Below are positions 43,001-53,967 of a stretch of 64,000 bases of DNA, piece after piece. The stretch comes from Omphalotus guepiniiformis (Eukaryota > Basidiomycota > Agaricomycetes > Agaricales > Omphalotaceae). The notes beneath the pieces are model-generated. The model ran no database searches, was not told where the DNA came from, and saw nothing but the letters and a program-made list of their open reading frames with translations. The DNA lies in the NCBI GenBank assembly GCA_028554645.1, contig JAQOOI010000017.1, positions 806,001 through 870,000 of the forward strand, written 5' to 3'. Numbering within the stretch: position 1 is the first letter of the stretch; each line of letters starts with the position of its first letter. The position numbers were made by a program, and so were the translations under genes.

Positions 43001-44487
43001 ACGATCGACAATGATGTTCGGGACGAGCGGTGGACCGGGTTTATACGTCTTTGCATACGCCCGAGCCGATTTCGATAGTTTAGAAGGATGGAGCTCGTCC
43101 TCTTCCTCTTCCTCTTCGGCTGCAAGAGCGGCGGCACGGGCGTCTTGTTGCTCTTTCTATCAACGTTATGAGATATGAATGAATTCATCAATGATAGAGA
43201 GAGCTTCACCGGAAGGTGTTTATCACAGTAGCAGGTAAGCGTTACTGATTCAGCCGCCGTACTTTTCATTGGCAGAAGAAGCTTCTCCTTGCGCGCGCAC
43301 GTAGTATGAAAGGCGAGGAAGCAAGAGGTCTTGGCACATTGAATGCAAGCACCTTCGCGAATATCACAAATACTACACCTCTGTGTTTCGAGTCAGAAGG
43401 ATGTCAAGAGTAAGGATTCAGAGAGCGTACCAGCTTCCACCGTTGCTTAGATATCTTCTCTACACCTGTTACAGGTTCCATGAACACTTCATTGGCGACG
43501 CGTGTTTCGGGCACCCAGATAGCGCAAAGTAGATGCACCCACTCTCCATTGACGGTCTGTTTGAATGCTCCACCCTCGTTGGGGCAGAGTATACATGACT
43601 ACGAGCGAGTTAATCTGCTGACTTGACGAGCATTAAGCGGGACACGTACAACAGGATTCTCTGGGGAAACAGTACACTTCCGGCAAAGCCATTGTCCCTC
43701 TGGAATGTACGGTACTCCATAGCAATCTGCCACCACGACAAACTTGTGAGCCAAGACCTCGTATTTCAAAACCTGACGACACACCTTGATGCACCGCGAG
43801 ATTACACCCGTCACAGAATACGATAGCATTACTATTCTCTCCTTCAGAGTCATCGCAGATTGCGCAAGTAGAATCCTCCGACGGCATTGCAAAGTCTGCT
43901 TTCGGGATATTCTTCGTCTGATGAAGAGATCTTGAGCATCAACAGAAGAGAATATAAGAACACAGAACGCACCAAGTCAAACCATTCCTTCTCCAGGCGG
44001 TCCATGATTATCTCGAAAACTTCATAGGACACCTTATCCACCTGCTCCTTCTTCCTTTCTGCATTCAAAGCATCGAGCCACTCTTTATCTGGAATATGCG
44101 TTGGTGAACGTCGTCAACTGAGGTTTTACGAGCAACTTGCCTTGCTCATCCATGTCATATTCGACCTGCCTCGCCAAATCGATTTCAAGTGGCTCTAATA
44201 CACATTTAAGAACATTCGCAGATATATCCAGCATGAAAGTGCGCACCGATATGCCGAATATAATACTCTGGTCGCTGGAAATCCGAAAAGTCGTTGTCTG
44301 CGCCAAACCACCCAAGTTAGCCCACACCCTCAGATAGTACCGGTTGTCTGGACATACAGCCATAAGAACGAGCCTGTTGGTCATGAACACCATTCTTCGG
44401 TGTTGAGAAGTCGTCTTCCACTTTCTTGAAGGAAACTTTGGGTAGTTCGGGGACTGGAGATGCGCCGCGAGTACCACCGCGAGCCAT
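40088..44487 (-). CDS. BRPF/Nto1-like chromatin protein: PHD, extended PHD, bromodomain, PWWP
   Basis: Scaffold of a MYST-type histone acetyltransferase complex (NuA3 in yeast, MOZ/MORF-BRPF in animals). ATG at 44487. In order: an EPL1-like N terminus ('[20 protein letters not shown]', '[16 protein letters not shown]'); PHD finger '[20 protein letters not shown]', '[20 protein letters not shown]' and 'LCRKC'; zinc knuckle and second PHD ('[14 protein letters not shown]', '[12 protein letters not shown]', '[14 protein letters not shown]', 'FHTTCARK'); a helical region; bromodomain '[14 protein letters not shown]', '[20 protein letters not shown]' with the acetyl-lysine Asn; a long disordered linker with an AT-hook-like '[11 protein letters not shown]'; and PWWP '[20 protein letters not shown]', ending '...VEPTQE' at TGA 40088-40090. 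About ten short introns. The domain set is firm; naming it Nto1 is by architecture. Confidence 0.88.
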
Positions 44488-44726
44488 GTTGGTAATAGAC
44501 GGAGATACTTAGGAACGATATCAAGCGACAAAGGAGGAAAACATTCTTATTGAGGATTTACTTATTCAAGGTGTGTAAAAGAGGGGTGGAAGAGCAAGTT
44601 TATCGAAGTTGACATTATTGATTGGAGGCGCTGGCCAGTGGCCGGCGCTAACTACGGTGTACTAGGCGCTTACTCCAAAAATCAACCACTCACTCTTTTA
44701 CATGTTGCCAACGTAATCTAATCGTT

Positions 44727-45918
44727 TCATAGAATAATCTTATTCACATCTCCCAGCAAAATATTGTCAATCAACCGAGTCTTGTCAACCCACATCGCAC
44801 CGCTCAATATTACTCCAGCTTCTTCCTCCAACACCTTTGAATTCTTTGTCAAATCGTCAGGAACCACCTCAAAATTTGTAGAGGTATTCATCTCGATATA
44901 ATCCAGCTTAATCTTCACTTCAAGACCTTCCTTGTTCGCCTGTTCACTTCGACTGAGAACCAAGTCTTGCGCGGCCTGCAAGCATTCGTGCTTGGTCCGA
45001 CCCGCCTCCCAAGCTTCCTCGGCCTTGCGAAGAGCAGCGTAAAGTGTTCCAGCAACTCTCCTTCCTGAAGAAGACAAATACGTATTACGAGAAGAAAGTG
45101 CCAGGTTATCGTTGTAGTCGGAAGAAACGTCACGGGCAGTTGGTACTATGTGCAGGTTATTGGGAGCCGGATGAGACAGAAGGAGATCAGTGACGAGACG
45201 ACGAAGGAGTAGAGCTTGTTGGATGTCCTTTTGTCCAAAATATGCGTTTGTCGGCTGGGGTACGATTAGTGCATGTCTTTGCCTTAAAGATGCGCAGACT
45301 AACCTCGACTGCATTGAACAGTTTCGTGACGACTGTCGCAACGCCTCGGAAGAAGCTAGGTCTGCTCTTCCCTTCCATCTGGTCTCCATAACCTTTCACC
45401 TCTACAAAAGTCCCTCGTTGTGAAGCGACCTCTTGACTGATACCAGCAGGATACATTTCCTTTACAGTCGGAAGAAAGACAGCAGAAGGTGTTCGGGTTA
45501 CACTCTCGGACAAGACGAACTTTTGTTCAGCGAGTAGCCGTAGGTCATGCTCAAGAGTGCGAGGATAGGTCGCTAGATCTTCGTGAGGCGCAAATTGGGC
45601 AGGATTGACAAAGATTGAGAGAACAGTCAGGTCGTTGTCTTGTAGAGATCTGCGAACTAGAACGTTGGTCAGACAACCTGCACACACCGGATCAAAAAAG
45701 CACATACCCAAGCTCAAATGACCTTCATGAAGGGCCCCCATAGTCGGTACAAAACCGACAGATTTTTTCTCGTCGAGAGCCTTCCGCCGCCACTCCCGAT
45801 AAGAGGAAACAGTAGTGAAAATCGGAATAGAAGAATGAGGCAAAGTGGATGTAGACATTGCACGAAGAGTCATGCTACGAAGCAAGGTGAAAACTGGAGA
45901 AAGTATTGTGGATAACAT
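44727..45918 (-). CDS. PAN6: Pantothenate synthetase (pantoate-beta-alanine ligase)
   Basis: Joins pantoate and beta-alanine with ATP to make pantothenate, the precursor of coenzyme A. Motifs of the PanC family: 'VGFVPTMGALHEGHLSL' (HIGH-like nucleotide site), 'LTVLSIFVNPAQFAPHEDL', 'YPRTLEHDLRLL', 'VKGYGDQMEGKSRPSFFRGV', 'ATVVTKLFNAVEPTNAYFGQ' and 'KDIQQALLLRR', 'RDVSSDYNDNLALSSRNTYL' (the D-GLA-SSRN block with D-N-L-A) and 'LDYIEMNTSTNFEVV'. Introns lie near 45660-45710 and 45255-45305. Alternative in-frame ATGs are at 45918, 45873 and 45858. The first gives an N-terminal extension 'MLSTILSPVFTLLRSMTLRA' that looks like a mitochondrial presequence; 45858 ('MSTSTLPHSS') is nearest the core. 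I list the longest. Confidence 0.9.
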
Positions 45919-46163
45919 ATCTAATATATGCTCCAAAGTAAGAAAAGGAAAATGGTGCGACGCGTATGGCGAAAATCATCGATGCATGAGGAAAGAGACG
46001 GGTTTCTGTTGGTCCTTGTGTAAGCGCCTGTATTATGTAATACCAGTTCCTGATCCGCCCATGCTCAGCGCTGCGTTCAAAAGCAAGGCTTACATTAGTT
46101 TCTGAGTATCCTGGAGGAAGTAACGACTGACTTGGCAAACAAGGAAACTGGAAGGCAACACGT

Positions 46164-47112
46164 TCACGCTACAGTGATGGTGAGCTGTGTCTCGTCTACC
46201 CGTTTCATGCTTCGCAGTGCCCAAAATGCGAAATTATAATCATCCGTATATCCAAATCCACGTTGCTCATACGCCTCACCATAAAACACCTTCAACTCGA
46301 AATGGCCTTGGAAAACTTCCAGTAACCCATCGTCTTCACATTCGTTTTGCCTGACCCAAGCACACCACATCTTCAGTTGACCGAACCCGTCGACAATATC
46401 ACCTATACATCCTTCGCCTATTATACGTGCGCCAGCGACTATATGCGGGCCTTTACAGATGCATGAATGCGGCGAAAAGGCTGCCCTTTGTTGGTCATCC
46501 AAGTAAGGGGCAGTATCCACGACACGAATGTCAGAAAGAGCGACATCTAGGCATTCCCTATTTAAAGGGTCCCGAATGTCAACCGACCGCATGAGACCCT
46601 CTCCCGACAGATCATGGCTGTCTAGCCGAGGAATGAATATTTGGGCATTGCTGGTGGAAGTGGATTGGGATATGTAGAGCGCCCTAGCTATCGCATTGAG
46701 ACGTGCTGGATTATTCTCTGCTGAGCCGGTTTGCTGTGAGCTTGGTATACTAGAAGATGTCCAAAACAGATCGAAACTTCCAGAAAGTTGAGGTGGCTCG
46801 ACGCGTTTCTGCGAGGCTTTCCGAATGGGTAGAGGTTTTATTGATCGTGGTACCGTTTGGTTGTAGTTTGATCTCGAGGAAGAGCACGGCTCATCATGCT
46901 GTTTATGTCTCTGTAGCACTGAATAAATCAGTAGGCATTAAAAGATTCTACCAAGGTATACACACCGTGCCACTCGAAGTAGTACAGAACTCTCCCTTTG
47001 AGAAGGACACGAGCCTCGCTCGCTTGAAAGGTCTCTCCTCGGGTATACAGTCACGGTCATACCATTGGGGTTGATTGCGAATAGGCATTCTCGTAAAACC
47101 TAAGTCTAACAT
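46164..47112 (-). CDS. Hypothetical protein, about 295 residues, two exons
   Basis: I do not recognise a family. Exon 1 begins at the ATG at 47112 ('MLDLGFTRMPIRNQPQWYDR', with a second ATG at 47088) and includes a basic 'ERPFKRARLV'. An intron with donor GTGTGT at 46969 and acceptor before 'RHKQHDEPC' restores a single frame to TGA at 46164-46166. The C-terminal half looks folded: 'LDVALSDIRVVDTAPYLDDQ', 'HSCICKGPHIVAGARIIGEG', 'GQLKMWCAWVRQNECEDDGL' and 'FEGHFELKVFYGEAYEQRGF'-like text seen here as 'QGHFELKVFYGEAYEQRGF'. The start could be nuclear-targeting (KR-rich). Tail-to-head with pantothenate synthetase, 245 bases apart. Confidence 0.6.
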
Positions 47113-47581
47113 GGATGCGAATGAAAGCGCCTCGCAAACCCGTGTCGCGCTCGGACGCGTGGACAAACCTGGTGCAAACACGCTCAGCGCTTATATTAGC
47201 CCCGGGCCGCGGTCCTACTCTCAACCTAACTTCGACTTGATACCTGTAAGTATCTTGCGCAAAACCACACAAGGTGGGTGCATCAAGCTCGGGATCAACC
47301 TAAGCTATGTACTTCCACTGCACGGCTGGAGAACAGTATGGTAATAATATGTCCATTTCAGTACTACTCAGGCCTGACTCGTCGCAGGAGCCTAATCCAG
47401 TAAGTAACACCTTCACTGACCTCGCCACGAACTCGCCACAAATACTTGCCTTCATTTCCATCGCCACACATTTTCTGTAAGTATAAGAAGCCAGACTTCA
47501 AGGAATGTTAGAGCACAACCAGCAGCCTCTTCCGTTCTCGTTTTTCTTTGCCTAAATAGCCCTGCTTTTACTTGCTCTACG
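47113..47581. promoter_or_regulatory. Divergent intergenic region
   Basis: 469 bases between two divergent start codons (47112 minus, 47582 plus). A palindromic 'gccccgggccgcgg' GC-rich patch is at about 47200-47213. No clear TATA. Confidence 0.35.
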
Positions 47582-48123
47582 ATGCCTCGTCAAGTATATC
47601 TTCTCGTCAGCGGCGGGGGCCTTTTCAATTCCCATTACTCATTCTGGATCCCCCATCCCACTGATGTAGGCTATGGGACTATTGTCCATGTAGTTGGCAA
47701 TGTGTTGTCCGGATTTCAATTCGAGATTGTTCATTACCATGATATTAGTAGGAGCGCCACTTCTCGACGATGCTATCTCTTGGGAGATGTCAGCTCCGTG
47801 CACTTGGAGGGCGACTACGGGCGGGTTTATGGAAGAGATACCGTAACGGTGAATCGTTTTGAGAGAATAGCGTCCAGTGTTCCTGCTCCGCCGGGTTCTT
47901 TGCAGTCATCTTCCAGCAATATGGTATGCTTTTATCTTACTACTTCTTCATGAGTCAATGACGTTGCATATATTCACGTTTCAACTTTCAACAGTCGCGC
48001 GCAAGGGTACCTCAAAGGGGCAGCTGTCAGACGTGGTTGGCGCAAGTTGTTGAAGTACTTATCATAGCTGATGTGCTGCCTGAAACTGCCCGAGAAGTTG
48101 TAAGAAATGCGCCCGTTAACTGA
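47582..48123 (+). CDS. Small uncharacterised fungal protein A (paralog of 49745-50271), 156 residues
   Basis: Two exons, 47582-47923 and 47995-48123. The N-terminal domain reads 'MPRQVYLLVSGGGLFNSHYS', 'FWIPHPTDVGYGTIVHVVGN' and 'FQFEIVHYHD'; then 'CYLLGDVSSVHLEG', 'FERIASSVPAPPGSL'. The second exon gives 'CQTWLAQVVEVLIIADVLPE' and ends at TGA 48121-48123. The same blocks occur in the protein at 49745 (H-x3-PHPT, GT-[IL]-[VI]-HV-x-G, FE-[RK]-IA-[SA]-SVPAP, C-Q-x-W). The pattern (a strand with H-W/H-Y, then PHP and GT-x-HV-G, a late C-x-W helix) is that of small fungal proteins of unknown function, possibly DUF6914-like. No signal peptide or membrane segment. Confidence 0.7.
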
Positions 48124-48484
48124 GGAGCACTCATGATTACACTCTCGAAGTTGCTAATGTGTAAATTTAATGCCCTGTTCTGCTTAAGAGGGTCTAGTAG
48201 CGACATTGTGTTCTGCTTCTGTTTTGTTTTGTAATAATAGCAATAAGATCTTACTTTCATGCTAGAATACAGAGCACTAAGGTAAATTTGAATGGATAGC
48301 GCGTAAAGAAAACACCCGTGTCATTGATAAGAATCAAGCAGGTTTATACCGACTGCCAGAGGACTGCATTGAGGCTACTGTACGTCAATTTTCTTTCTGT
48401 CAAGAAAGGATTTATATATTATCATAGGTGAACTTGTTCTTGTAACGTACCTAGAAAAACGGCTTGCCCTTCTAAAGGCAGAAA
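48124..48484. other. Convergent 3' spacer
   Basis: Between paralog A and the APH-like kinase on the other strand. No gene is seen. Confidence 0.5.
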
Positions 48485-49438
48485 CTAGAAATGCAGAGAA
48501 GTAAAGAAATTCCATGCATTGTATTCGTCATCTGTACAACAGTCGAGGAAGCGGTCCAGATAGTTGACAAATTCATCCCACCCAGAATCAGGTCCGGGAC
48601 CCTTCCATAGGACCCATTTCGCTTTGCAGAATTCCCAATAACGGGGATACCATCCCGATTGAAAGAAATCGATGAGAGCAGTAATCTGGATTGGGCGCCC
48701 ATCGTCTGCAGATGTGACCATAATATTGGCGCGATTGAGATCGTTTTGAGTAAACGTCAACGGTCCTTGTTTCGACAAATATTGGTTCCAAAAATCTGGT
48801 GGATATTCCACCTGTTTTTCGCGAGCGTAGAATTCCCAGAAATCATCAGATGAGTTAAATGGGCCGATCGGGCGTTCGACTCCTGCGTAGAATAGAATAT
48901 CTTGTACTGGCTGTCGACCGATATGTCCTGTTTAAATCATAAGTTAGAAGGAATACCAGGACCTAAAACGTTGTTACAAACCAACAAAGAGATCACTGGG
49001 GTCTTGACGAAAGCGTCTTAGAGAGCGCATGATAGAATTTAGCTGTTCACAGACAGAGATCCTCTCACTTTCCATTAGAGAAGGCCAACGATCCTCCAGC
49101 GTGACACCGGGAACGATGCTCATATAAATGAAAAACTCTCGACCTTCGTGCCGCCATCCAAAGACTTCGGGAACAGGAACCTCCGGTAAATATCGACGAA
49201 TCGCCCATAAGCACTGTCCTTCTGCAATGCTGGTGTACTCATCGTACTTGACAGCAACTCCAATGGAGTGGAATAAAGCTACCCTCTTTCCCTCTTTGAC
49301 CATAGGTTGTGCTAGAACCTCAGCAGGAGTAGGCAGAGATCCCTTTTTCTGCGTGAAGAAGGAGGAATTCTCGAATACGAGGTTGTCCCCAACGGGCAGG
49401 TTTGAAGGATCTATGATAATGGGGCTTTGAGAAGACAT
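48485..49438 (-). CDS. APH/choline-kinase-like phosphotransferase (aminoglycoside phosphotransferase superfamily)
   Basis: Two exons joined by an intron near 48928-48982; start ATG at 49438 ('MSSQSPIIIDPSNL'). Motifs of the kinase-like fold: 'GVAVKYDEYTSIAEGQCLWA' (ATP Lys and Glu), 'VPVPEVFGWRHEGREFFIYM' and 'SIVPGVTLEDRWPSL' (hinge), 'LSKQGPLTFTQNDLNRANIM' (catalytic loop with D and N) and 'ITALIDFFQSGWYPRYWEFC' (metal-binding D). The usual H-x-D before the catalytic Asp is Q-N-D here. Such genes are expanded in mushroom-forming fungi; substrates are unknown, and similarity to antibiotic kinases does not imply drug resistance. It sits between two related small genes, divergent from the second by 306 bases. 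Confidence 0.85.
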
Positions 49439-49744
49439 ACTGTGGCGCACTGTGGCGTGTGGGCGACTCTGAAGTGCATAGTACTTATTCTTCCCACGGG
49501 CAATTACAGTCGAGTTTCTGCCAGGTGGAGCGGCAAATTGCCAGGCGTTGCTAAAATACTCCAAGTATCATTTGGGGCGCATCTTGGATTGTTGTACAGA
49601 TAAAGAGTACAACGCGTGGAATTACTTTCACTGCCTGCATTTTTGATTCCCTGTGTTATGGTTGGCGCCAAAATGACGAGCGCTAATTTCTACCTAGGAG
49701 TTTAACGCAACCTGCCCCCACAGACTCCCCCACGGACTTCCACC
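49439..49744. promoter_or_regulatory. Divergent promoter of APH-like kinase and small paralog B
   Basis: 306 bases between divergent starts. Contains a near-direct repeat 'actgtggcg' at 49439-49458. No other signal. Confidence 0.35.
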
Positions 49745-50271
49745 ATGTCCCGCGAAATCTCCATCCTCGTCTACCATCGAGACCTCTTCAATGCGCACTG
49801 GTACATCTACGTTCCTCACCCTACCAAACACAAAATCGGCACCCTTATCCATGTCACCGGAAGTGTGGCGCAAGGATTCACACTTCAATTCAAACGGCAT
49901 TGGGATCTCGCTGCTACGTCCTCCTCGCACACGTTATTCCCCATAGGCAGCGTAGATGTATCTTATTTGGGAGAGGATGCAGATGAGCTTGTTATTGATT
50001 CGGAGCCAAGGAGTGAATTTGAGAAGATCGCTGCCTCTGTGCCGGCTCCGGGCCCGTCCCTTCGATCCTCTACTTCGACGGTTAGCATTTAAATGTTCAT
50101 GCCTCCACTCGGTTTACCCTGACTTATCGATATCGTTTCGAATAGCGCGTCGTAAAGATTGAACAGAAGGATTGCCAGTGGTGGGTGAAGCAAGTTGTCG
50201 ATACAATGATTACTGCCGGTACCTTGCCACCGAGTGCAGCTGAAGCCGTCGCTAGTGTACCGCAGCACTGA
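49745..50271 (+). CDS. Small uncharacterised fungal protein B (paralog of 47582-48123), 153 residues
   Basis: Two exons, 49745-50080 and 50146-50271, with the intron in the same position and phase as in paralog A. The start has a good context (CACCATG). Blocks: 'MSREISILVYHRDLFNAHWY', 'IYVPHPTKHKIGTLIHVTGS', 'FTLQFKRHWD', 'LFPIGSVDVSYLGED', 'FEKIAASVPAPGPSLRSST', and in exon 2 'CQWWVKQVVDTMITAGTLPP'. It ends at TGA 50269-50271. Sharing of intron site and motifs with the gene 2 kb upstream shows a local duplication. The role is unknown. Confidence 0.72.
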
Positions 50272-50468
50272 ACGAAGGGAAGGACAAACATTAGTTTTCA
50301 ATACGACATACCTTCAGTTTGACCTAGTGATCGTACGCTTTCATTTTTCGAAAGCCGAGCAAGATCTCAAGGAACCAACAATGTAAAAATGGTGTAAACA
50401 GAGGTATCACAATTAAAGAATCTAAGATATCATACTTATTCCAACAAAACCCATCATAACACGATGGC

Positions 50469-52558
50469 TTACATCCTCTCCAAAGGCCTAAGAGTCAATA
50501 ATCTCATACTAGCAGCCAAGACCTCCCTCGCAGACTCATACAACCACATCCTAGCCCTCGCCTTCTCCACATCCTCCTCACCTTTAACAACCACCGTCTC
50601 CCACGCACTCGAAATCGCATGACTCAATCTAAATGCGAACGTTACTACGCCGCTCGGTTCGTGCGTCTTTAGAGCTGTTTTTACGACGTCGGGGTAGCTA
50701 CCGAGTAGGAAGACGATCTCCCGCGCGTGTGCGGATGTGGTGAGGGTTGTGATGTCTATTTTTGAAGGCTCGGGTAGAGGGAGTAGGTGAGGGTTTTTAC
50801 GACCGATTGAGGCTAGTCGGACGTGTGCGTATTGGAGGTAGGGACCGGTATCTCCTTCGAATGATTTCATTCGGTCCCAGTTGAATGTGTAGTTGTTTAT
50901 CCTGTGGGGCCCGGCAGAGGTTCGGTGAGTCCAGCGGAAAAACAGTCTGAAGGAGGGGCACTTACCGTTTGGCAGCCATATCTTGGATTTTAACACCAGA
51001 GATACCTAGTTCCTGGCTGACCATCTCTGGATCTATAACTGCATCGTATTTCTCCTTGTTCTTCTGCATCTGCTCGTGCATCACCTGCGCGGCCTCCTTA
51101 ATTATTTGATCGAGGAAGACGACTGTACCCTTTCGAGTACTCATTCCTTGAACCAGACCATAGTTCACATGAACGAGGTCTTTTGCCCAAGGGAATTCCA
51201 TAAGCTCGAGAACCTTGAAAAATTGCGCGACGTGTAAATCTTGCTGAGAAGAGATGACATAGATCATTTTGTCAAACTTGTATTTCTCGTATCGTTCCAT
51301 TGCACCGCCAATATCTCGAGTGAGATATATAGAAGTTCCGTCTGCGAATGGGATTAACGATGGATAGGCAAGCAGATTTGGTATGGACGTACCCTTCTTT
51401 CGAACAACTGCTTTGCCCAATTTATAATCCTGCAGGTTAACCAACTTGGCACCTTCAAAATCGTCAATGAGACCCTTCTCATTCAAATGAGTCACAGCCT
51501 TTTCTATCGATTCCTTCCCAACCATACTCTCTCCATGATACACATCAAAATGTATATTCAACCTCTCATACTCTGCTTCGTACTTCTTGATACTCAGTTC
51601 CCGCCAGACTCGCCAATTCGACAAAGCAGTTTCATCCCCGTCTTCCATCCGACGGAAGAACTTGCCAGCCTCAGTTTTAACTTCCGGATCAGCTTCAGCA
51701 TCTTTGTTGATTTTGACATAGATCTCGTAGAGGTGGTGAATAGGATCTTTCTCTAATTCTTCTTTGGAGCCGTATTTCTCAAAGCCGACGGCGATGAGAC
51801 CGAACTGAACAAAATTGCAAGTCAGGATGGATGCTATAACGACAAATGAATGTCTAGATACCTGCGTTCCCCAGTCACCGAGATAGTTCATGTTAACGAC
51901 ATCCCATCCACAGGCTTTGTATACATTGGCAAGGAAAGAGCCAATAATTGTACTTCGCAAGTGTCCGACATGGAAAGATTTGGCGATATTCGGTGAAGAG
52001 TATTCTATGATAACCTTCTTGCCTTTCCCATAAGAATTTGTGCCGTATTCAGGTTTGCCTGAAGCAGTGGAGTGGGTAAGGGTGTGTACTTGATTCAGAA
52101 TTTCCCGAGTAAGAGAAGTAGTATTGAGTTGGAAGTGCAAGAACGCTTTGTCGTGGGTGACAGAAGCAACAAAGTCATCAGCTTGAAACTTCCACGCAGA
52201 TTAGTTTCAACGACATTGCTAGATTAAAATAGATACTGACCTGGTCAATGACCTTCTTTGCTAGCTCGTCTACCTTGCCCGGTAGTCTGAACCTAGGCAA
52301 GGCAACAGTGAAATCAACACCTTTCTTTCCATAGTCCACCCCAGAGTACGCCTGTTCAAGAGTGAGAGGTTCAAGTGCCTCGGATACTCTTTTTGCTATT
52401 GAGATACGAAACGCGTCGAGGATACAATTTGAAGGGTCGGTGTCTGGCACTTTTGGCACTGAAGGTAATGAGGAAGCCATTCTTTTGGTGAAAAGAGGAG
52501 GACGAAGAAGTAATGATACAAGTGGACGACGGATAAAGGAATAGAAAGCCAGTTTCAT
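50469..52558 (-). CDS. Arginyl-tRNA synthetase, class I, probably both cytosolic and mitochondrial
   Basis: Charges tRNA-Arg. Class I signature 'SPNIAKSFHVGHLRSTIIGS' (HIGH as HVGH), then 'GWDVVNMNYLGDWGTQ', 'YGLVQGMSTRKGTVVFLD' (the KMSKS equivalent M-S-T-R-K-G), the anticodon-binding DALR-like end 'NWDRMKSFEGDTGPYLQYAH' and 'ISSAWETVVVKGEED', ending '...LRPLERM' at TAA. Introns lie near 52150-52240, 51805-51870 and 50905-50980. Two in-frame ATGs exist: 52558 gives 'MKLAFYSFIRRPLVSLLLRP' plus 'PLFTKR', an Arg-rich, acid-free stretch fit for mitochondrial import; 52480 gives 'MASSLPSVPKVPDTDPSN' for the cytosol. The start is divergent to the NAD(P)HX dehydratase gene, 127 bases apart. Confidence 0.93.
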
Positions 52559-52685
52559 AAACAGAGCATCGATAAGATTTAAATATTTTTTGCCAAAGTT
52601 GGATCGAGTCAAGTGAGTATGCTTACGTGATGAAGATTACAGATTTTGAAGCGTGCAATTACGTCATATCTCTATATCTCCCTTC
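52559..52685. promoter_or_regulatory. Compact bidirectional promoter
   Basis: Only 127 bases separate the ArgRS start (minus) from the NAD(P)HX dehydratase start (plus). 'ttaaatatttttt' at 52579-52591 is the only AT-rich core. Confidence 0.4.
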
Positions 52686-53967
52686 ATGCCAGTTCCTCGA
52701 GCACTCTTTGAACAAATCAAGCAACTAATACCACCTCTCAATGGTACTCTTCACAAGGGTCAATCAGGTAAATCCTTCCATCTCTTTGACAAGCATATAA
52801 TTGATGAAATTCAGGTAGAGTCGGTGTACTTGGTGGTGCATTAGAGTATGTAACTTTGCACTAATTGTCCATTCTAATTGAAACGATATAAACCAGTTAC
52901 ACCGGTGCACCATTTTTCGCTGCCATCTCAGCTCTCCGATTCGTACGTCTCAGTCCCTATACTTACCAGCTTTGACTGTATATTTCATTCTAGGGCGCAG
53001 ATCTATCCCATGTAATTTGCTCACCAACAGCAGCACCAGCTATCAAATCCTATTCTCCAGATCTCATCGTTCATCCAATCCTACGTGAAGACTCGTACGT
53101 TCATCACCTCTCATCTTCAAATTCTCCCTCACTCACCCACCCACACACCCAGCTCAACAGATAAAGTAAAACCTGAGCTCAAATCCCTTCTTTCTCGTTT
53201 ACACGTCCTCGTCATCGGTCCAGGTCTCGGACGCGAACCATACATGCAAAACTTCGCCAAGCTAGCATTATCCCTCGCTCGCGAACAAGGGATGTTTCTC
53301 GTTCTAGACGCAGACGCGCTTTACATGGTCGGACAGGATATATCTCTCATCAAAGGATACCGCCGAGCAGTCGTCACCCCCAACGTAGTCGAGTTCAAGC
53401 GTCTCAGTGAGCAAGTTGGTGTTGATCCGAGTACACCTACTGATCAACGCGCGGGGCTTATATCGAGGGAGCTCGGTGGAGTTACTGTGTTGCAGAAGGG
53501 CGCGAAAGATTTGATTGCGGTTGATACGACTGGGGGTGCAGCTGATTTAGAGCAGAGTCATCTTGGAGGGAGCGATGCTGCAAAGGAAAAGTCAAAGGAA
53601 ACCGTTGATGTTGATACTGAGGGTGGACTGAAGAGGTGTGGTGGTCAGGGCGATATTCTCAGTGGTAATGTTGGGACATTCTTAGCCTGGGGAAAATGTT
53701 ATGAAGATGGCGCATTTGGGTTTGTCTAACCTCATGAATCCCATGCCCACTGCTAATGTTTCCTGCAGAGATAAGAAAATTGCAGCTTCAATGATGCCTC
53801 TTCTGGCCGCAGTAGGTGGGAGCATGGTAACTCGTACAGCCAGTCGTCGAGCATTTTACAAAGAAGGACGAAGTGTTGTAACCCAGGACATGCTTGGGGA
53901 AATCGGTAAAGCCTTCGCAGAAGTTTTCGGAGAAGAAACGCAGGGGCAGGATAAAGGTCGACTTTAA
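52686..53967 (+). CDS. ATP-dependent (S)-NAD(P)H-hydrate dehydratase (metabolite repair)
   Basis: Converts damaged NAD(P)H hydrates back to NAD(P)H with ATP; eukaryotic CARKD type of the YjeF C-terminal/ribokinase-like family. After the ATG at 52686 ('[20 protein letters not shown]', 'TLHKGQSG'), splicing yields '[19 protein letters not shown]' and '[20 protein letters not shown]', then '[11 protein letters not shown]', '[14 protein letters not shown]', '[12 protein letters not shown]', '[13 protein letters not shown]' (the TPN-x2-EF motif), '[16 protein letters not shown]', '[20 protein letters not shown]' (the GGQGD-x-LSG catalytic loop) and '[20 protein letters not shown]'. Six exons with short introns (one at 53719-53768). 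About 30 extra acidic residues sit just before the GGQGD loop, expanding a usually short turn. Confidence 0.93.
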
